Source of the DNA: Psychrobacter sp. UBA3480
GTDB taxonomy: Bacteria; Pseudomonadota; Gammaproteobacteria; Pseudomonadales; Moraxellaceae
NCBI RefSeq assembly: GCF_002377945.1
Contig: NZ_DFQV01000017.1
Span: forward strand, 95,669-159,668
Length of the DNA stretch: 64,000 bases
Reading direction: 5' to 3'
Shown here: one piece after another, positions 16,999 through 25,183 of the stretch
Position numbering within the stretch: position 1 is the stretch's first letter
How the letters are laid out: every line of letters begins with the position of its first letter
The notes under the pieces: model-generated
Told to the model about the DNA's origin: nothing
The model's database searches: none
Seen by the model: the letters and a program-made list of their open reading frames with translations, nothing else
Translations under genes and position numbers: made by a program

Positions 16999-17619
16999 AT
17001 GTCCGTCTCCATGTCTAGCTCAAGCCTAAATACATCCAGCTTATTCGGACGTACTGCGTTGCTCCTGAGCTTAACGCTAATGACATCTGTCAGTTCGGCT
17101 GTAGTACCTACACAGGCAAACTTTACAATGGGCATGGACATCCAAGGTCAACGTCTTAACCTTTATGAGAGCTGTGCAGAAGGGAGCGTCACTTGCAACA
17201 ATATGCTGCTAGTCGCTCCCGATTTAGGACGACTATTGCAGACAACACCAGAACCTAGTAAATCGCCCTATTCTGTCAAATACTACTCTGCGCAAACCAA
17301 GCATAGCTTATGTAAAGATGGCGTGACCCCGTGTCGATTTCAGAGTTATACCTTTGAGGGCGAAGATTTTGACGGGTTTATAGATACATCAAACCATGAG
17401 ATATCTATAAGAAGTAAATGGACAGTCGATACCTATAGTGCCGCCTACAAAGAAAACGCGACTTATCTACCATTAGCATCACAAGCTGCTCTGATTGATC
17501 AGATATATAACACGTCTGATAAAGCATTGAATGAAAGCTATAGAGTAACGCGAAATGAAGTCAGACGCCTGTACGGTGAGGATATGGCGGCGGCTCTTAA
17601 AAAAGAGCAGACTCAGTGA
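16999..17619 (+). CDS. Secreted protein of unknown function
   Basis: A 206-residue protein with a Sec signal peptide (LLLSLTLMTSVSSA, cleavage likely after about residue 35). The mature part has four or more cysteines (YESCAEGSVTCNN, SLCKDGVTPCRF), probably disulphide-bonded in the periplasm, and an acidic segment FEGEDFDGF. No known family is recognised. It starts 6 bp after trpG and its stop overlaps a GTG start of the next frame (GTGA), so it is probably co-transcribed with the trp genes by position rather than function. The ribosome binding site is weak. Confidence 0.7.
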   Translation: MSVSMSSSSLNTSSLFGRTALLLSLTLMTSVSSAVVPTQANFTMGMDIQGQRLNLYESCAEGSVTCNNMLLVAPDLGRLLQTTPEPSKSPYSVKYYSAQTKHSLCKDGVTPCRFQSYTFEGEDFDGFIDTSNHEISIRSKWTVDTYSAAYKENATYLPLASQAALIDQIYNTSDKALNESYRVTRNEVRRLYGEDMAAALKKEQTQ

Positions 17620-17869
17620 ATAAAGCAGCGATCAAAAAATTGCGGAGCTGATACGGATCATCTACCAAGAACCCAAGTGGAAAAAGTGTGCTTTATTCAG
17701 CGAAATGCTCTCCGAGAGCAAACATTCTTTTTATGGATTGATTAACAGAGACTGTAGAAATAAAAAAGTGATGCGAACAAGAATCAGATATGAGTTAATG
17801 ATTCGATATTGTTTAGGTTATTTAGCAAACGCTAGCCATTTTTTAGCCATTTTAATAACTATTGATTGA
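17616..17869 (+). pseudogene. Small ORF that appears frameshifted at an A-run
   Basis: A GTG overlapping the stop of the preceding gene (GTGA) opens a frame reading VNKAAIKK that stops at 17651. After the A6 run at 17634-17639, the +2 frame is open to 17869 and reads protein-like: IAELIRIIYQEPKWKKCALF, then SEMLSESKHSFYGLINRD and RYELMIRYCLGYLANASH. One extra A would join both into a basic, Cys-containing protein of about 84 residues. An intact shorter alternative begins at ATG 17705. It may be a real frameshift, a sequencing error in a homopolymer, or programmed slippage. No family recognised. Confidence 0.4.
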
Positions 17870-18044
17870 ATTTAGCATACGCCCTAGTAGCCACTTATTA
17901 TCTTTTAGTGATAGACTCAAAAGAACAAACAAAAGACAGCCTTTAATAAGGTTGTCTTTTCTTATTTCAGTATTGCTTGGAGAGATTGTATCAATAGCAA
18001 TCTTACAACATCTTGTGTCACTTAGATCGTAAGAAGAAAACAGT
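17620..18044. other. Stretch without an intact gene
   Basis: 425 bp after the secreted-protein gene. Its first 250 bp hold the frameshifted ORF described at 17616-17869; the remainder holds a hairpin terminator (17931-17961) and the promoter region of the EamA transporter. Confidence 0.55.
17931..17961 (+). terminator. Rho-independent terminator after the trp-linked genes
   Basis: AAAGACAGCCT and AGGTTGTCTTT pair (one G-U) around a short loop and are followed by TTCTTATTT. It ends the plus-strand transcript before the EamA gene. Confidence 0.65.
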
Positions 18045-18998
18045 ATGGCAAACATCGACAACGGAATGACGAACCACTCTCATCAATCATGGCTAGGCAC
18101 CATTCAAATCATCACGGCTGCTATTTGTTGGGGTACGTTGGGTATATTCTCGACCTATCTCAACCAAATTGGGTTTAGTGGTTGGCAAGTAACGATATTA
18201 CGCATTGTCACGGCGGCCTTTATCATCTTAGCCATGCTACCAAAACTGTGGCCACACCTTATCAAATTACAGCCAAAGCAGTGGCTTGGTTTGGCGATGC
18301 AGTCGTTGATAGGTGTCCTTGGTATGTCTGTCTGCTACTTTTTTGCGGTCAGTTATGTTGGCGCTGGCCCTGCCGTCGCCTTACTCTATACCGCGCCCGT
18401 ATTTAGCTTATTGTTCTCAAAATTCTTACTGAGTGAGTCCATCACTCGTAAATCAGTTTTGCTAGCACTAATGGCGGTGTTTGGTGTTGGATTGACGATG
18501 TTAGGTGAGCAAGCGAAAGTTAACTGGGGGATTTTACTCGGTCTATCAGCAGGGATGTGTTATTCGTTATATGGCGTATTGGGCAAGCGCGCAATGCATT
18601 ACGCTCACCCTGCCCCTCTGGTATTTTTCACTTCCATTATCATTAGTGCTGGCGTACTACTGCTCTTGCCTGAGACCTATAACACTTATGAGCAGCTATT
18701 AGATCTGCCCTTGATGACTTGGGGCTATGTTTTGGGATTGTCACTGCTGGGAACCGTCGTGCCATTTGGGCTATATATGAAGGCATTGGAAAAGCTGCCC
18801 GCCACTCGTGCATCGGTATTTACGATTTTTGAGCCATTGACTGCGATTGCGCTCGCGATGCTATTACTGCATCAATCTTTGTCTTGGATTCAATATCTGG
18901 GCGTGGCGCTTATTTTGCTGGCGGCTTTATTAAATGCTGTGTTGAACGGTACTGCCACTCGCATACCTCGCTGGTTAAAACAACGACAAAAAATATAG
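18045..18998 (+). CDS. EamA-family (DMT) transporter
   Basis: Inner-membrane drug/metabolite transporter superfamily protein of 317 residues, with ten predicted helices formed by two EamA repeats. The first repeat begins near residue 20 (IITAAICWGTLGIFSTYL), the second near 160 (VNWGILLGLSAGMCYSLYGVLGKRA). FEPLTAIALAMLLLHQSLS near the C-terminus is the typical EamA signature. The tail is basic (RWLKQRQKI). Substrate is unknown; family members export amino acids or metabolites. An AAGAAG-type ribosome binding site lies before the ATG. It is a single-gene unit between two terminators. Confidence 0.85.
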   Translation: MANIDNGMTNHSHQSWLGTIQIITAAICWGTLGIFSTYLNQIGFSGWQVTILRIVTAAFIILAMLPKLWPHLIKLQPKQWLGLAMQSLIGVLGMSVCYFFAVSYVGAGPAVALLYTAPVFSLLFSKFLLSESITRKSVLLALMAVFGVGLTMLGEQAKVNWGILLGLSAGMCYSLYGVLGKRAMHYAHPAPLVFFTSIIISAGVLLLLPETYNTYEQLLDLPLMTWGYVLGLSLLGTVVPFGLYMKALEKLPATRASVFTIFEPLTAIALAMLLLHQSLSWIQYLGVALILLAALLNAVLNGTATRIPRWLKQRQKI

Positions 18999-19018
18999 TA
19001 TTACTGTCTATTCAGTTA

Positions 19019-19283
19019 GGGTCTGTTGAACATTCAAATATTAGGGCTGCTGATTGCTAAAATTGCACCAAATTAGGCGCAAGCCGACGATAATGTCGAG
19101 ACCTTAACTAGGATTGCAACAACGTTTGGGGTGATTTTAGCATCAGCCTTTCAGGGCAGTACTATTTTCTGCCAATATATGGCGAAATTATTTAACCTAG
19201 AATGACTAGGTGTCAAAAATTTCACTGCATATTGTCTAAAAAATAGTGACTGCCAGCACCACATTTGAATGTTCAACAGACCC
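19019..19283. mobile_element. 265-bp TA-flanked miniature element with 21-bp inverted ends
   Basis: Perfect 21-bp terminal inverted repeats (19019-19039 and 19263-19283; ends begin GGGTCTGTTGAACATTC) with TA on both flanks. No transposase gene is present inside. The left half contains a second inverted structure (CTAAAATTGCACC near 19052 against GGTGATTTTAGC near 19130). It is unrelated in sequence to the 170-bp elements but shares the TA flanks and the GGG ends. Confidence 0.8.
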
Positions 19284-19308
19284 TAAAATACGTCCCATTT
19301 ATTTCGAT

Positions 19309-19349
19309 AAAAAAAGCCCCAACCATAGCATCATGATTGGGGCTTTTTT
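19309..19349. terminator. Bidirectional rho-independent terminator
   Basis: A-run, GCCCCAA, loop, TTGGGGC, T-run. Symmetric A and T runs allow it to end both the plus-strand transcript and the minus-strand cystine importer operon, whose last gene stops at 19380. Confidence 0.85.
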
Positions 19350-19379
19350 GTTTGATTACTTACGCAAAAACAAACGTTT

Positions 19380-20123
19380 TTACTGCTCAATACGTTGTAA
19401 AAATGCCTGCGTACGAGGATGCTTTGAGTCTTCAAACAGCTGCTTGGCACTGCCTTCTTCAACCACATGACCATCCTCAATCAGTACAACATGATCGGCA
19501 ACGTCACGAGCAAAGTTGATTTCGTGAGTCACTACGACCATCGTCCAACCTTCAGAGGCGAGCTGCTTCATTGTCTCTAGCACATCTTGTACCAACTCTG
19601 GATCAAGTGCAGAGGTTGGCTCATCAAACAGTAATAATGACGGCTCAATAGCAAGCGCACGGGCAATACCAATACGCTGCTGCTGACCACCAGATAACTG
19701 GAACGGATAGAGATCCGCTTTGTCCGACAGTCCAACTTTCTCAAGTAGTACCAATGCCTGCTCACGGGCTTGCGCTTTGCTTTGCCCCTGTACTACCGTA
19801 GGCCCAAGCATCAAGTTTTCAATGGCTGTCTTATGTGGAAACAAGTTATAAGACTGAAATACCATACCTGATTTACGCTGTAAGGCTAGTAGCGTTTTTT
19901 TGCTTGGCTTAGTCGCAAAGTCGACGCTCAAGCTATCGTCATCAAAAGCAATCACACCTTGATCAGGAATCTCTAGCGCATTCAAACAACGCAAAAAGGT
20001 GGTTTTACCCGATCCTGAAGGTCCTAATATTACGACCACTTTGCCTTTATTGATAGTCAAGTCGATGCCTTTTAGCACCTGATTGCCACCAAAGGCTTTA
20101 TGAATATTAGTGACTTTGATCAT
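19380..20123 (-). CDS. tcyN: Polar amino acid ABC importer ATPase, cystine type
   Basis: ATPase of 247 residues powering the importer encoded just upstream. Walker A GPSGSGKTT (about 34-42), Q-loop MVFQSYNLFPH, signature LSGGQQQR, Walker B LLLFDEPTSALDPE and H-loop VVVTHEINFARDVAD are intact. Overall it resembles E. coli TcyN and GlnQ/HisP types; the TcyN assignment rests mainly on its partners. It follows the permease by 124 bp and ends before a strong terminator. Confidence 0.82.
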   Translation of the reverse strand: MIKVTNIHKAFGGNQVLKGIDLTINKGKVVVILGPSGSGKTTFLRCLNALEIPDQGVIAFDDDSLSVDFATKPSKKTLLALQRKSGMVFQSYNLFPHKTAIENLMLGPTVVQGQSKAQAREQALVLLEKVGLSDKADLYPFQLSGGQQQRIGIARALAIEPSLLLFDEPTSALDPELVQDVLETMKQLASEGWTMVVVTHEINFARDVADHVVLIEDGHVVEEGSAKQLFEDSKHPRTQAFLQRIEQ

Positions 20124-20247
20124 AAAAATTCCTGTTGTACTGGTCTTTATTTGCGACTGTTTATTCTTGCGTGCTTGTTCTTAAGCGCTTGTATGACTAA
20201 TGGCTACGGAGCTAATAAAATCTGGCTAATAATTATCCAACCATCAA

Positions 20248-21006
20248 TTATTTTGCCACATAGCGATCTAACCTAGTTTCAAGCTTGCCTTGGATAAAGG
20301 TCAAGAACAGACAGATACCCCAATAAATAATTGCCGCTTCTGTATAGACCAGCATAAACTCATAGTTACGAGCTGTGATAATCTGCGCCTGTTTGAACAG
20401 CTCAGTGACCAGTACCAATGAAGCAAGTGAGGTATCTTTTACCAGACTGATAAAGGTATTGGACAACGGCGGCACCGATACTCTAAGCGCCTGCGGTAAA
20501 ATCACATGACGAAAAGTCTGTAGATACGTCAAACCAACCGTCGAGCCTGCTTCCCACTGTCCTTTTGGTATCGATAAAATCGAAGCACGCACTGTCTCCG
20601 ATGCATACGCACCGATGTTCAGTGAGAACGCAATAATCGCTGAAGGAAAGGGATCGAGCTTCACCCCGACACTTGGCAGACCATAAAAAATAATAAACAG
20701 CTGAACCAGCATCGGTGTACCGCGAATGGCGGACACATAGACACGAGCGAGCCGATAAATGATTTCATGGAACCAAGTGGCACGCGGAATAATACGAATC
20801 AATGCCACTGTCAGTGCAATGGCCATACCAATCGCAAATGAGATCAATGCCAGCGGTATCGAATAATATATACCGCCTTTGAGCATTGGCCAAAACGACG
20901 AGATGACAATCTGCGCTCGATCAGGACTCATAAATGGCAATACTGCCAATAAGTCCGCGAACCATGATGTAGACATTACAGAAGCTGACATGATAGAAAC
21001 TGACAT
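20248..21006 (-). CDS. tcyL: Polar amino acid ABC importer permease, cystine type
   Basis: HisM/GlnP-type permease of 252 residues with about five helices. The block [49 protein letters not shown] and [23 protein letters not shown] ([19 protein letters not shown]) is very close to E. coli TcyL (YecS). The EAA loop that contacts the ATPase is [21 protein letters not shown]. Its ATG overlaps the TAA of the preceding gene by one base (TAATG), which implies translational coupling. The N-terminal 20 residues are Met/Ser-rich and several internal Met codons could serve instead. Confidence 0.85.
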   Translation of the reverse strand: MSVSIMSASVMSTSWFADLLAVLPFMSPDRAQIVISSFWPMLKGGIYYSIPLALISFAIGMAIALTVALIRIIPRATWFHEIIYRLARVYVSAIRGTPMLVQLFIIFYGLPSVGVKLDPFPSAIIAFSLNIGAYASETVRASILSIPKGQWEAGSTVGLTYLQTFRHVILPQALRVSVPPLSNTFISLVKDTSLASLVLVTELFKQAQIITARNYEFMLVYTEAAIIYWGICLFLTFIQGKLETRLDRYVAK

Positions 21007-21842
21007 TATTTTTGTTGACTTATATCAGCACCAAAGAACTGTTCGCTAAGCTTGGTAAGTGTGCCTTCAGCTGCCAATTCAGCCATTGCTTCATCCAGTT
21101 TTGCTACGACTTCATCATCACCTTTGATAAGCACTAGACCTGAACCAGTTTGTTCACTAGCAGGTGCAGTTAATTTAATCTCAAGATCAGAATCCGGGAA
21201 TTTTTTGAGATAATCCAATACCGCTAGATTGTCATTCATCGTAAAGTCAGCACGGTCCTGCTTCACTAATTGAATCGCTTGCGCCATACCATCGACAGGA
21301 ACGATCTCTGCACCATAACGCTCTGCAAGCTCACCGTAGTTACTGCTAAGTGATTGCGCCGTACGTAGGCCTTTTAGACCTTCCCACGAGCTGTAACGGT
21401 TGTCATCAGTAGGTGCCAATACAACTGCACCTGACCAGCTATAAGCCATCGCTTTGTCATATTTTGCTTTACGCTCAGGCGTGGTCAAACTAACTTGGTT
21501 AGCCACCATATCAAAGCGTTTTGAATCCAAACCAGCCAGCATCGCATCCCATTGAGTTTCTTTAAACTCAACGTCTACGCCTAGTTTATCCGCGACTGCA
21601 CGCGTTACTTCAACATCATAACCCGTTAGTTTGCCGCTCTCATCATGATACGTGAACGGAGGATAAGTCCCCTCTGTACCGACGTTGATGGTGCCGCCGT
21701 TGTTGATACGTTGTAGCAAATCAGAACCGCCTGTTGCAGCGCTGTCAGTTGCACTGGTATCGGCTTCGTTGGTAGTAGATTGACCACAAGCGGCAAGGAA
21801 CATAGTACTGGCGGCAAGGGCTAAGAGAGTACGACGTTTCAT
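21006..21842 (-). CDS. tcyJ: Cystine/polar amino acid binding lipoprotein of the ABC importer
   Basis: Periplasmic binding protein of 278 residues, bacterial extracellular solute-binding family 3. The signal peptide ends in a lipobox LAAC with Cys19, so it is membrane-anchored. [56 protein letters not shown] and [11 protein letters not shown] match the FliY/TcyJ group of E. coli, which binds cystine and related compounds. First gene of a tcyJ-tcyL-tcyN order. Its 5' leader region contains two neighbouring hairpins. Another polar amino acid is possible as substrate. Confidence 0.85.
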   Translation of the reverse strand: MKRRTLLALAASTMFLAACGQSTTNEADTSATDSAATGGSDLLQRINNGGTINVGTEGTYPPFTYHDESGKLTGYDVEVTRAVADKLGVDVEFKETQWDAMLAGLDSKRFDMVANQVSLTTPERKAKYDKAMAYSWSGAVVLAPTDDNRYSSWEGLKGLRTAQSLSSNYGELAERYGAEIVPVDGMAQAIQLVKQDRADFTMNDNLAVLDYLKKFPDSDLEIKLTAPASEQTGSGLVLIKGDDEVVAKLDEAMAELAAEGTLTKLSEQFFGADISQQK

Positions 21843-21920
21843 AAGACGTCCTTATAAGAGTGAATGAATAAAGTAAAAACGCATAATGCTAATAAAATAT
21901 ATGGTGCTAATAAATAGGAC

Positions 21921-21995
21921 AAGCCGACACAGAAGAACAATATAAGCTCTTCTATGATATTCGGCTTTGGTTGCCCGATTTGAGGCTATTCGGGC
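21921..21995 (-). promoter_or_regulatory. Two tandem stem-loops in the tcyJ upstream region
   Basis: Outer arms AAGCCGA and TCGGCTT (21921-21927, 21961-21967) enclose inner arms AGAAGA and TCTTCT. Next to them GCCCGA (21973-21978) pairs with TCGGGC (21990-21995). If transcribed with tcyJ they would form a structured leader. No named riboswitch is recognised. Confidence 0.35.
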
Positions 21996-22160
21996 TATTT
22001 TTCAATACTGTTTCTATATTATATTTTAATTTTTAACGATTGTTCAAATATTCTGATGACTTTAATTAACGCCAATTGCTATCTTATTAAATAGCAGCTT
22101 ATGGATATAGTATCTCACTTTAGACAGAAAAACGTACACAATCAGTGAGCATACGTAAGC

Positions 22161-22267
22161 TATAGTCAGTTCAATATAATTTCGATACACGGAAACCGAG
22201 TGCAAGTTATACATGAGTACGCTTAGCGAAGATGACGATGTAGCGGATTTATATAGGCTTGACTATA
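22161..22267 (+). repeat. Dispersed palindromic repeat, copy A
   Basis: About 107 bp beginning TATAGTCAGTTCAATATAA and ending GGCTTGACTATA, with the internal mark GGAAACCGAGTG and CTTAGCGAAGATGACGATG. It matches copy D (33728-33834, inverted) at most positions, and copies B, C and E more loosely. Ends are imperfect inverted repeats. Confidence 0.8.
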
Positions 22268-22271
22268 TCTA

Positions 22272-23027
22272 CTACAACTCGCCTGAGAACTGATAGCGAT
22301 CACCCGCGTGCCACATTTTTACAAAGGTAACGACTTGGCCAGCCGAATAGGTCTGTCGACGCAACACAAGCGTTGGTGACTGCGGCGCAATTTGCAAAAA
22401 CTCAGCAATCTCATCAGGGGCTGCCAATGCTCGAATGGTATAGCTGCCACTCTCTAGAGGGCTTTTAGCGATTAAATAATCACTGGTATTGACCACACTA
22501 AAATCCTGATCGATAAACTTCGGCACTTTTTTGGCATCGACCCAACGTTCTTCAAACTGTATAGGCTGACCATCAGCAAAATGAATAATTTTTACTTCAT
22601 ACAGGACAGCTTCATCACTAGCGTCTGTCTGAGCGTTTGTGTTAACAGGCACAGACCCTTCATTAATACCAAACTTACGACGCAGCTCATTATCGAGCAT
22701 ATCAGCCGTAATAGCACGCTTACTCACGACCTGTGCCTCATAATCACGATTGGCAGACTTTAAATCCTGTGCAATATTGCGCACTTCTACAAAGGTATGA
22801 TTGAACTGCTGCTGCGCGACAAACGTGCCCGACCCTTGCCGACGCTCCAGTACCCGCTCCTCGCTCAGCTCTTTTAGCGCACGGTTGACCGTCATTCTTG
22901 ACACACCAAACTCTTCAGCCAGTGCCATTTCTGTCGAAATCGCATTGCCTGCCTGCCACTTACCAGAATGAATGTTGTCTAGTATGGCGTTTTTTATGCG
23001 TTGATACGCCGGAATTGTCTTTGTCAT
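22272..23027 (-). CDS. hutC: Histidine utilisation repressor, GntR family
   Basis: Transcription factor of 251 residues that represses hut genes and is released by urocanate in known cases. The N-terminal winged helix-turn-helix (AGNAISTEMALAEEFGVSRM, TVNRALKELSEERVLERRQG) is followed by a UTRA ligand-binding domain (about 85-245) containing VLYEVKIIHFADGQPIQFEE and PTLVLRRQTYS. It is divergent from hutU; the 367-bp gap carries the palindrome TTGTATATACAA. The gene ends right beside repeat copy A. Confidence 0.92.
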   Translation of the reverse strand: MTKTIPAYQRIKNAILDNIHSGKWQAGNAISTEMALAEEFGVSRMTVNRALKELSEERVLERRQGSGTFVAQQQFNHTFVEVRNIAQDLKSANRDYEAQVVSKRAITADMLDNELRRKFGINEGSVPVNTNAQTDASDEAVLYEVKIIHFADGQPIQFEERWVDAKKVPKFIDQDFSVVNTSDYLIAKSPLESGSYTIRALAAPDEIAEFLQIAPQSPTLVLRRQTYSAGQVVTFVKMWHAGDRYQFSGEL

Positions 23028-23394
23028 ATCCGCCTTTGACCGTCAGTTTTGCTAATAGGAATGACCACATAATATCACGAGACCACCGTGCAAGCCTTAG
23101 TCAAAATGTCTGAGCGTTCAGTATTGACTAGGGCGCTTTTCAACTCACTCGATGTTGTCTAAATCGGCTGAGTTAATCACAAAAATAATCAGCTCATGAA
23201 AAAAATCCTTGCATGAAAAAAGTATCTTTGATAATTTGTATATACAACTTTACAGCGGTGCTAGAAAATTTGCTTTATCGATTCGATATTTTTATAAATT
23301 TAGATAAATACTTAGTAAATGAATATCTAGGCTGACTGTAAGACACTTACTTTGATGACTTTATCGCCCTATTCGCTATCACAAGGATATGATC
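23028..23394. promoter_or_regulatory. hutC-hutU divergent control region
   Basis: 367 bp holding the hut promoters and the HutC operator candidate at 23236-23247. No gene or repeat copy was seen. Confidence 0.6.
23236..23247. promoter_or_regulatory. HutC operator candidate
   Basis: TTGTATATACAA is a perfect 12-bp palindrome and matches the TGTATATACA core known for HutC/GntR-family operators in Pseudomonas and relatives. It lies between hutC and hutU, 147 bp before the hutU start. Confidence 0.7.
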
Positions 23395-25113
23395 ATGACT
23401 ACTGACAATGGAACCAACAAAGAAACTAAGCTGACTCGCCGCGATGAGAGCCGTAATATTACTGCGCCTACCGGTAGCACGCTACATTGCAAAAGCTGGC
23501 TGACCGAAGCACCTTATCGTATGCTGCAAAACAACCTGCATCCTGATGTGGCAGAAAACCCAAAAAGCCTGGTCGTCTACGGTGGTATTGGGCGCGCAGC
23601 CCGTAACTGGGAAAGCTATGATCAAATCTTAGAATCACTAAAAGAATTAGAGGATGATGAGACGTTATTGGTGCAATCTGGTAAACCAGTAGGCGTGTTT
23701 CAAACACACGAAAACGCACCACGCGTATTGATTGCTAACTCCAACCTTGTACCGCGCTGGGCAACATGGGAGCACTTCAACGAGCTCGATCGCAAAGACC
23801 TGTTTATGTACGGTCAGATGACTGCAGGTAGCTGGGTTTATATTGGCACGCAAGGCATCGTCCAAGGTACGTATGAGACTTTTGTGGAAGCAGGTCGTCA
23901 GCATTATGACGGTAGCTGGGCGGGTCGTTGGATTTTGACCGCCGGTCTGGGCGGTATGGGCGGCGCGCAGCCATTAGCTGCGACTTTTGCTGGTGCGACT
24001 TCGTTAAACATTGAGTGTCAGCAGTCTAGTATCGATTTCCGTTTGCGCACGGGTTATGTCGATAAGCAAGCGGACAATCTTGATCACGCTTATGAATTGA
24101 TTAAACAACATACGGACGCTGGCGAAGCTGTCTCTATCGCCCTACTTGGTAATGCCGCAGACATCTTACCTGAGATGGTCAAGCGTGCTAACGCTGGTGG
24201 CATGAAGCCTGATCTGGTCACCGATCAAACCTCAGCACATGACTTGATCAATGGCTATCTACCAAGCGGCTGGACAGTAGAGGAATGGAAAGCCGCCCAA
24301 GAAGATCCAGAGCAACATGCAGCACTGACTAAAGCAGCTGCTCAGTCTTGTGCGGTACATGTACAAGCGATTTTAGACTTGCAAGCGATGGACATTCCCG
24401 CGACTGATTACGGTAATAATATCCGTCAGGTTGCCTTTGACGAAGGGGTCAAAGATGCCTTTAACTTCCCAGGTTTTGTCCCCGCTTATATTCGTCCGCT
24501 ATTTTGCCAAGGTAAAGGCCCATTCCGCTGGGTAGCGTTATCAGGTGATCCAGAAGATATCTATAAGACTGATCAAAAAATTAAAGAACTATTCCCTGAA
24601 AACAAACATATTCATCGCTGGTTAGATATGGCAAAAGAGCGTATTCAGTTCCAAGGCTTGCCTGCCCGTATCTGTTGGTTAGGGCTTGGTGAACGTGACA
24701 AAGCAGGTTTGGCATTTAATGAAATGGTCAAGAATGGTGAGCTAAAAGGCCCAATCGTCATTGGTCGTGACCACTTAGATACGGGTTCTGTTGCCAGTCC
24801 AAACCGCGAAACAGAAAGCATGAAAGACGGCTCAGACGCGGTATCTGATTGGGCACTATTGAACGGCATGCTGAACGTGGCAGGCGGCGCAACTTGGGTA
24901 TCACTACATCATGGCGGCGGTGTTGGCATGGGCTACTCGCAGCACTCAGGTATGGTCATCGTCGCAGACGGTACGGACGCTGCAGCCAAACGCTTATCGC
25001 GAGTACTTGTCAATGATTGCGGCTCAGGCGTCATGCGCCATGCCGATGCAGGTTATGAGTTGGCGATTAAAACAGCGAAAGACTATGGTCTAAATTTGCC
25101 AATGATTAAATAG
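23395..25113 (+). CDS. hutU: Urocanate hydratase
   Basis: Second enzyme of histidine degradation: converts urocanate to imidazolonepropionate using tightly bound NAD+. The 572-residue length is normal. Family blocks are [51 protein letters not shown] (NAD site), [32 protein letters not shown] and the catalytic-region Cys in [16 protein letters not shown]. An AAGGA 7 bases before the ATG at 23395 decides the start over the ATG at 23389, which lies too close. First gene of the hut operon. Confidence 0.97.
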   Translation: MTTDNGTNKETKLTRRDESRNITAPTGSTLHCKSWLTEAPYRMLQNNLHPDVAENPKSLVVYGGIGRAARNWESYDQILESLKELEDDETLLVQSGKPVGVFQTHENAPRVLIANSNLVPRWATWEHFNELDRKDLFMYGQMTAGSWVYIGTQGIVQGTYETFVEAGRQHYDGSWAGRWILTAGLGGMGGAQPLAATFAGATSLNIECQQSSIDFRLRTGYVDKQADNLDHAYELIKQHTDAGEAVSIALLGNAADILPEMVKRANAGGMKPDLVTDQTSAHDLINGYLPSGWTVEEWKAAQEDPEQHAALTKAAAQSCAVHVQAILDLQAMDIPATDYGNNIRQVAFDEGVKDAFNFPGFVPAYIRPLFCQGKGPFRWVALSGDPEDIYKTDQKIKELFPENKHIHRWLDMAKERIQFQGLPARICWLGLGERDKAGLAFNEMVKNGELKGPIVIGRDHLDTGSVASPNRETESMKDGSDAVSDWALLNGMLNVAGGATWVSLHHGGGVGMGYSQHSGMVIVADGTDAAAKRLSRVLVNDCGSGVMRHADAGYELAIKTAKDYGLNLPMIK

Positions 25114-25125
25114 TTTGCCCCTTGT

Positions 25126-25159
25126 CCTTATACGCTGTAACTGAGTATAAGGATATTTT
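25126..25159 (+). terminator. Hairpin between hutU and yjiH
   Basis: CCTTATAC and GTATAAGG are perfectly complementary (8 bp) and are followed by ATATTTTC. Inside the operon it may attenuate or stabilise rather than end the transcript. Confidence 0.4.
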
Positions 25160-25183
25160 CGGCGTTTTATCAAGGAGGATAAT

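Larger units (their letters stand above)
18999..19379. other. 381-bp intergenic stretch filled by a miniature element and a terminator
   Basis: Consists of about 20 bp after the EamA gene, the 265-bp TA-flanked element (19019-19283), and the terminator at 19309-19349 before the convergent transporter genes. Nothing else was seen. Confidence 0.7.
21843..22271. other. 429-bp intergenic stretch with hairpins and a palindromic repeat
   Basis: Holds the tcyJ leader with two stem-loops (21921-21967 and 21973-21995) and repeat copy A (22161-22267), which ends 4 bp before the hutC stop codon. No gene was seen. Confidence 0.6.

Noticed and set aside
19246-19470. Plus-strand open frame across the 265-bp element and the end of the importer ATPase gene
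   Set aside because: It spans an inverted repeat end and a terminator and overlaps a well-supported gene on the other strand.
22161-22267. Repeat copies read as CRISPR repeats
   Set aside because: Copies are scattered kilobases apart, lie in both orientations and have no regular spacers or cas genes nearby.
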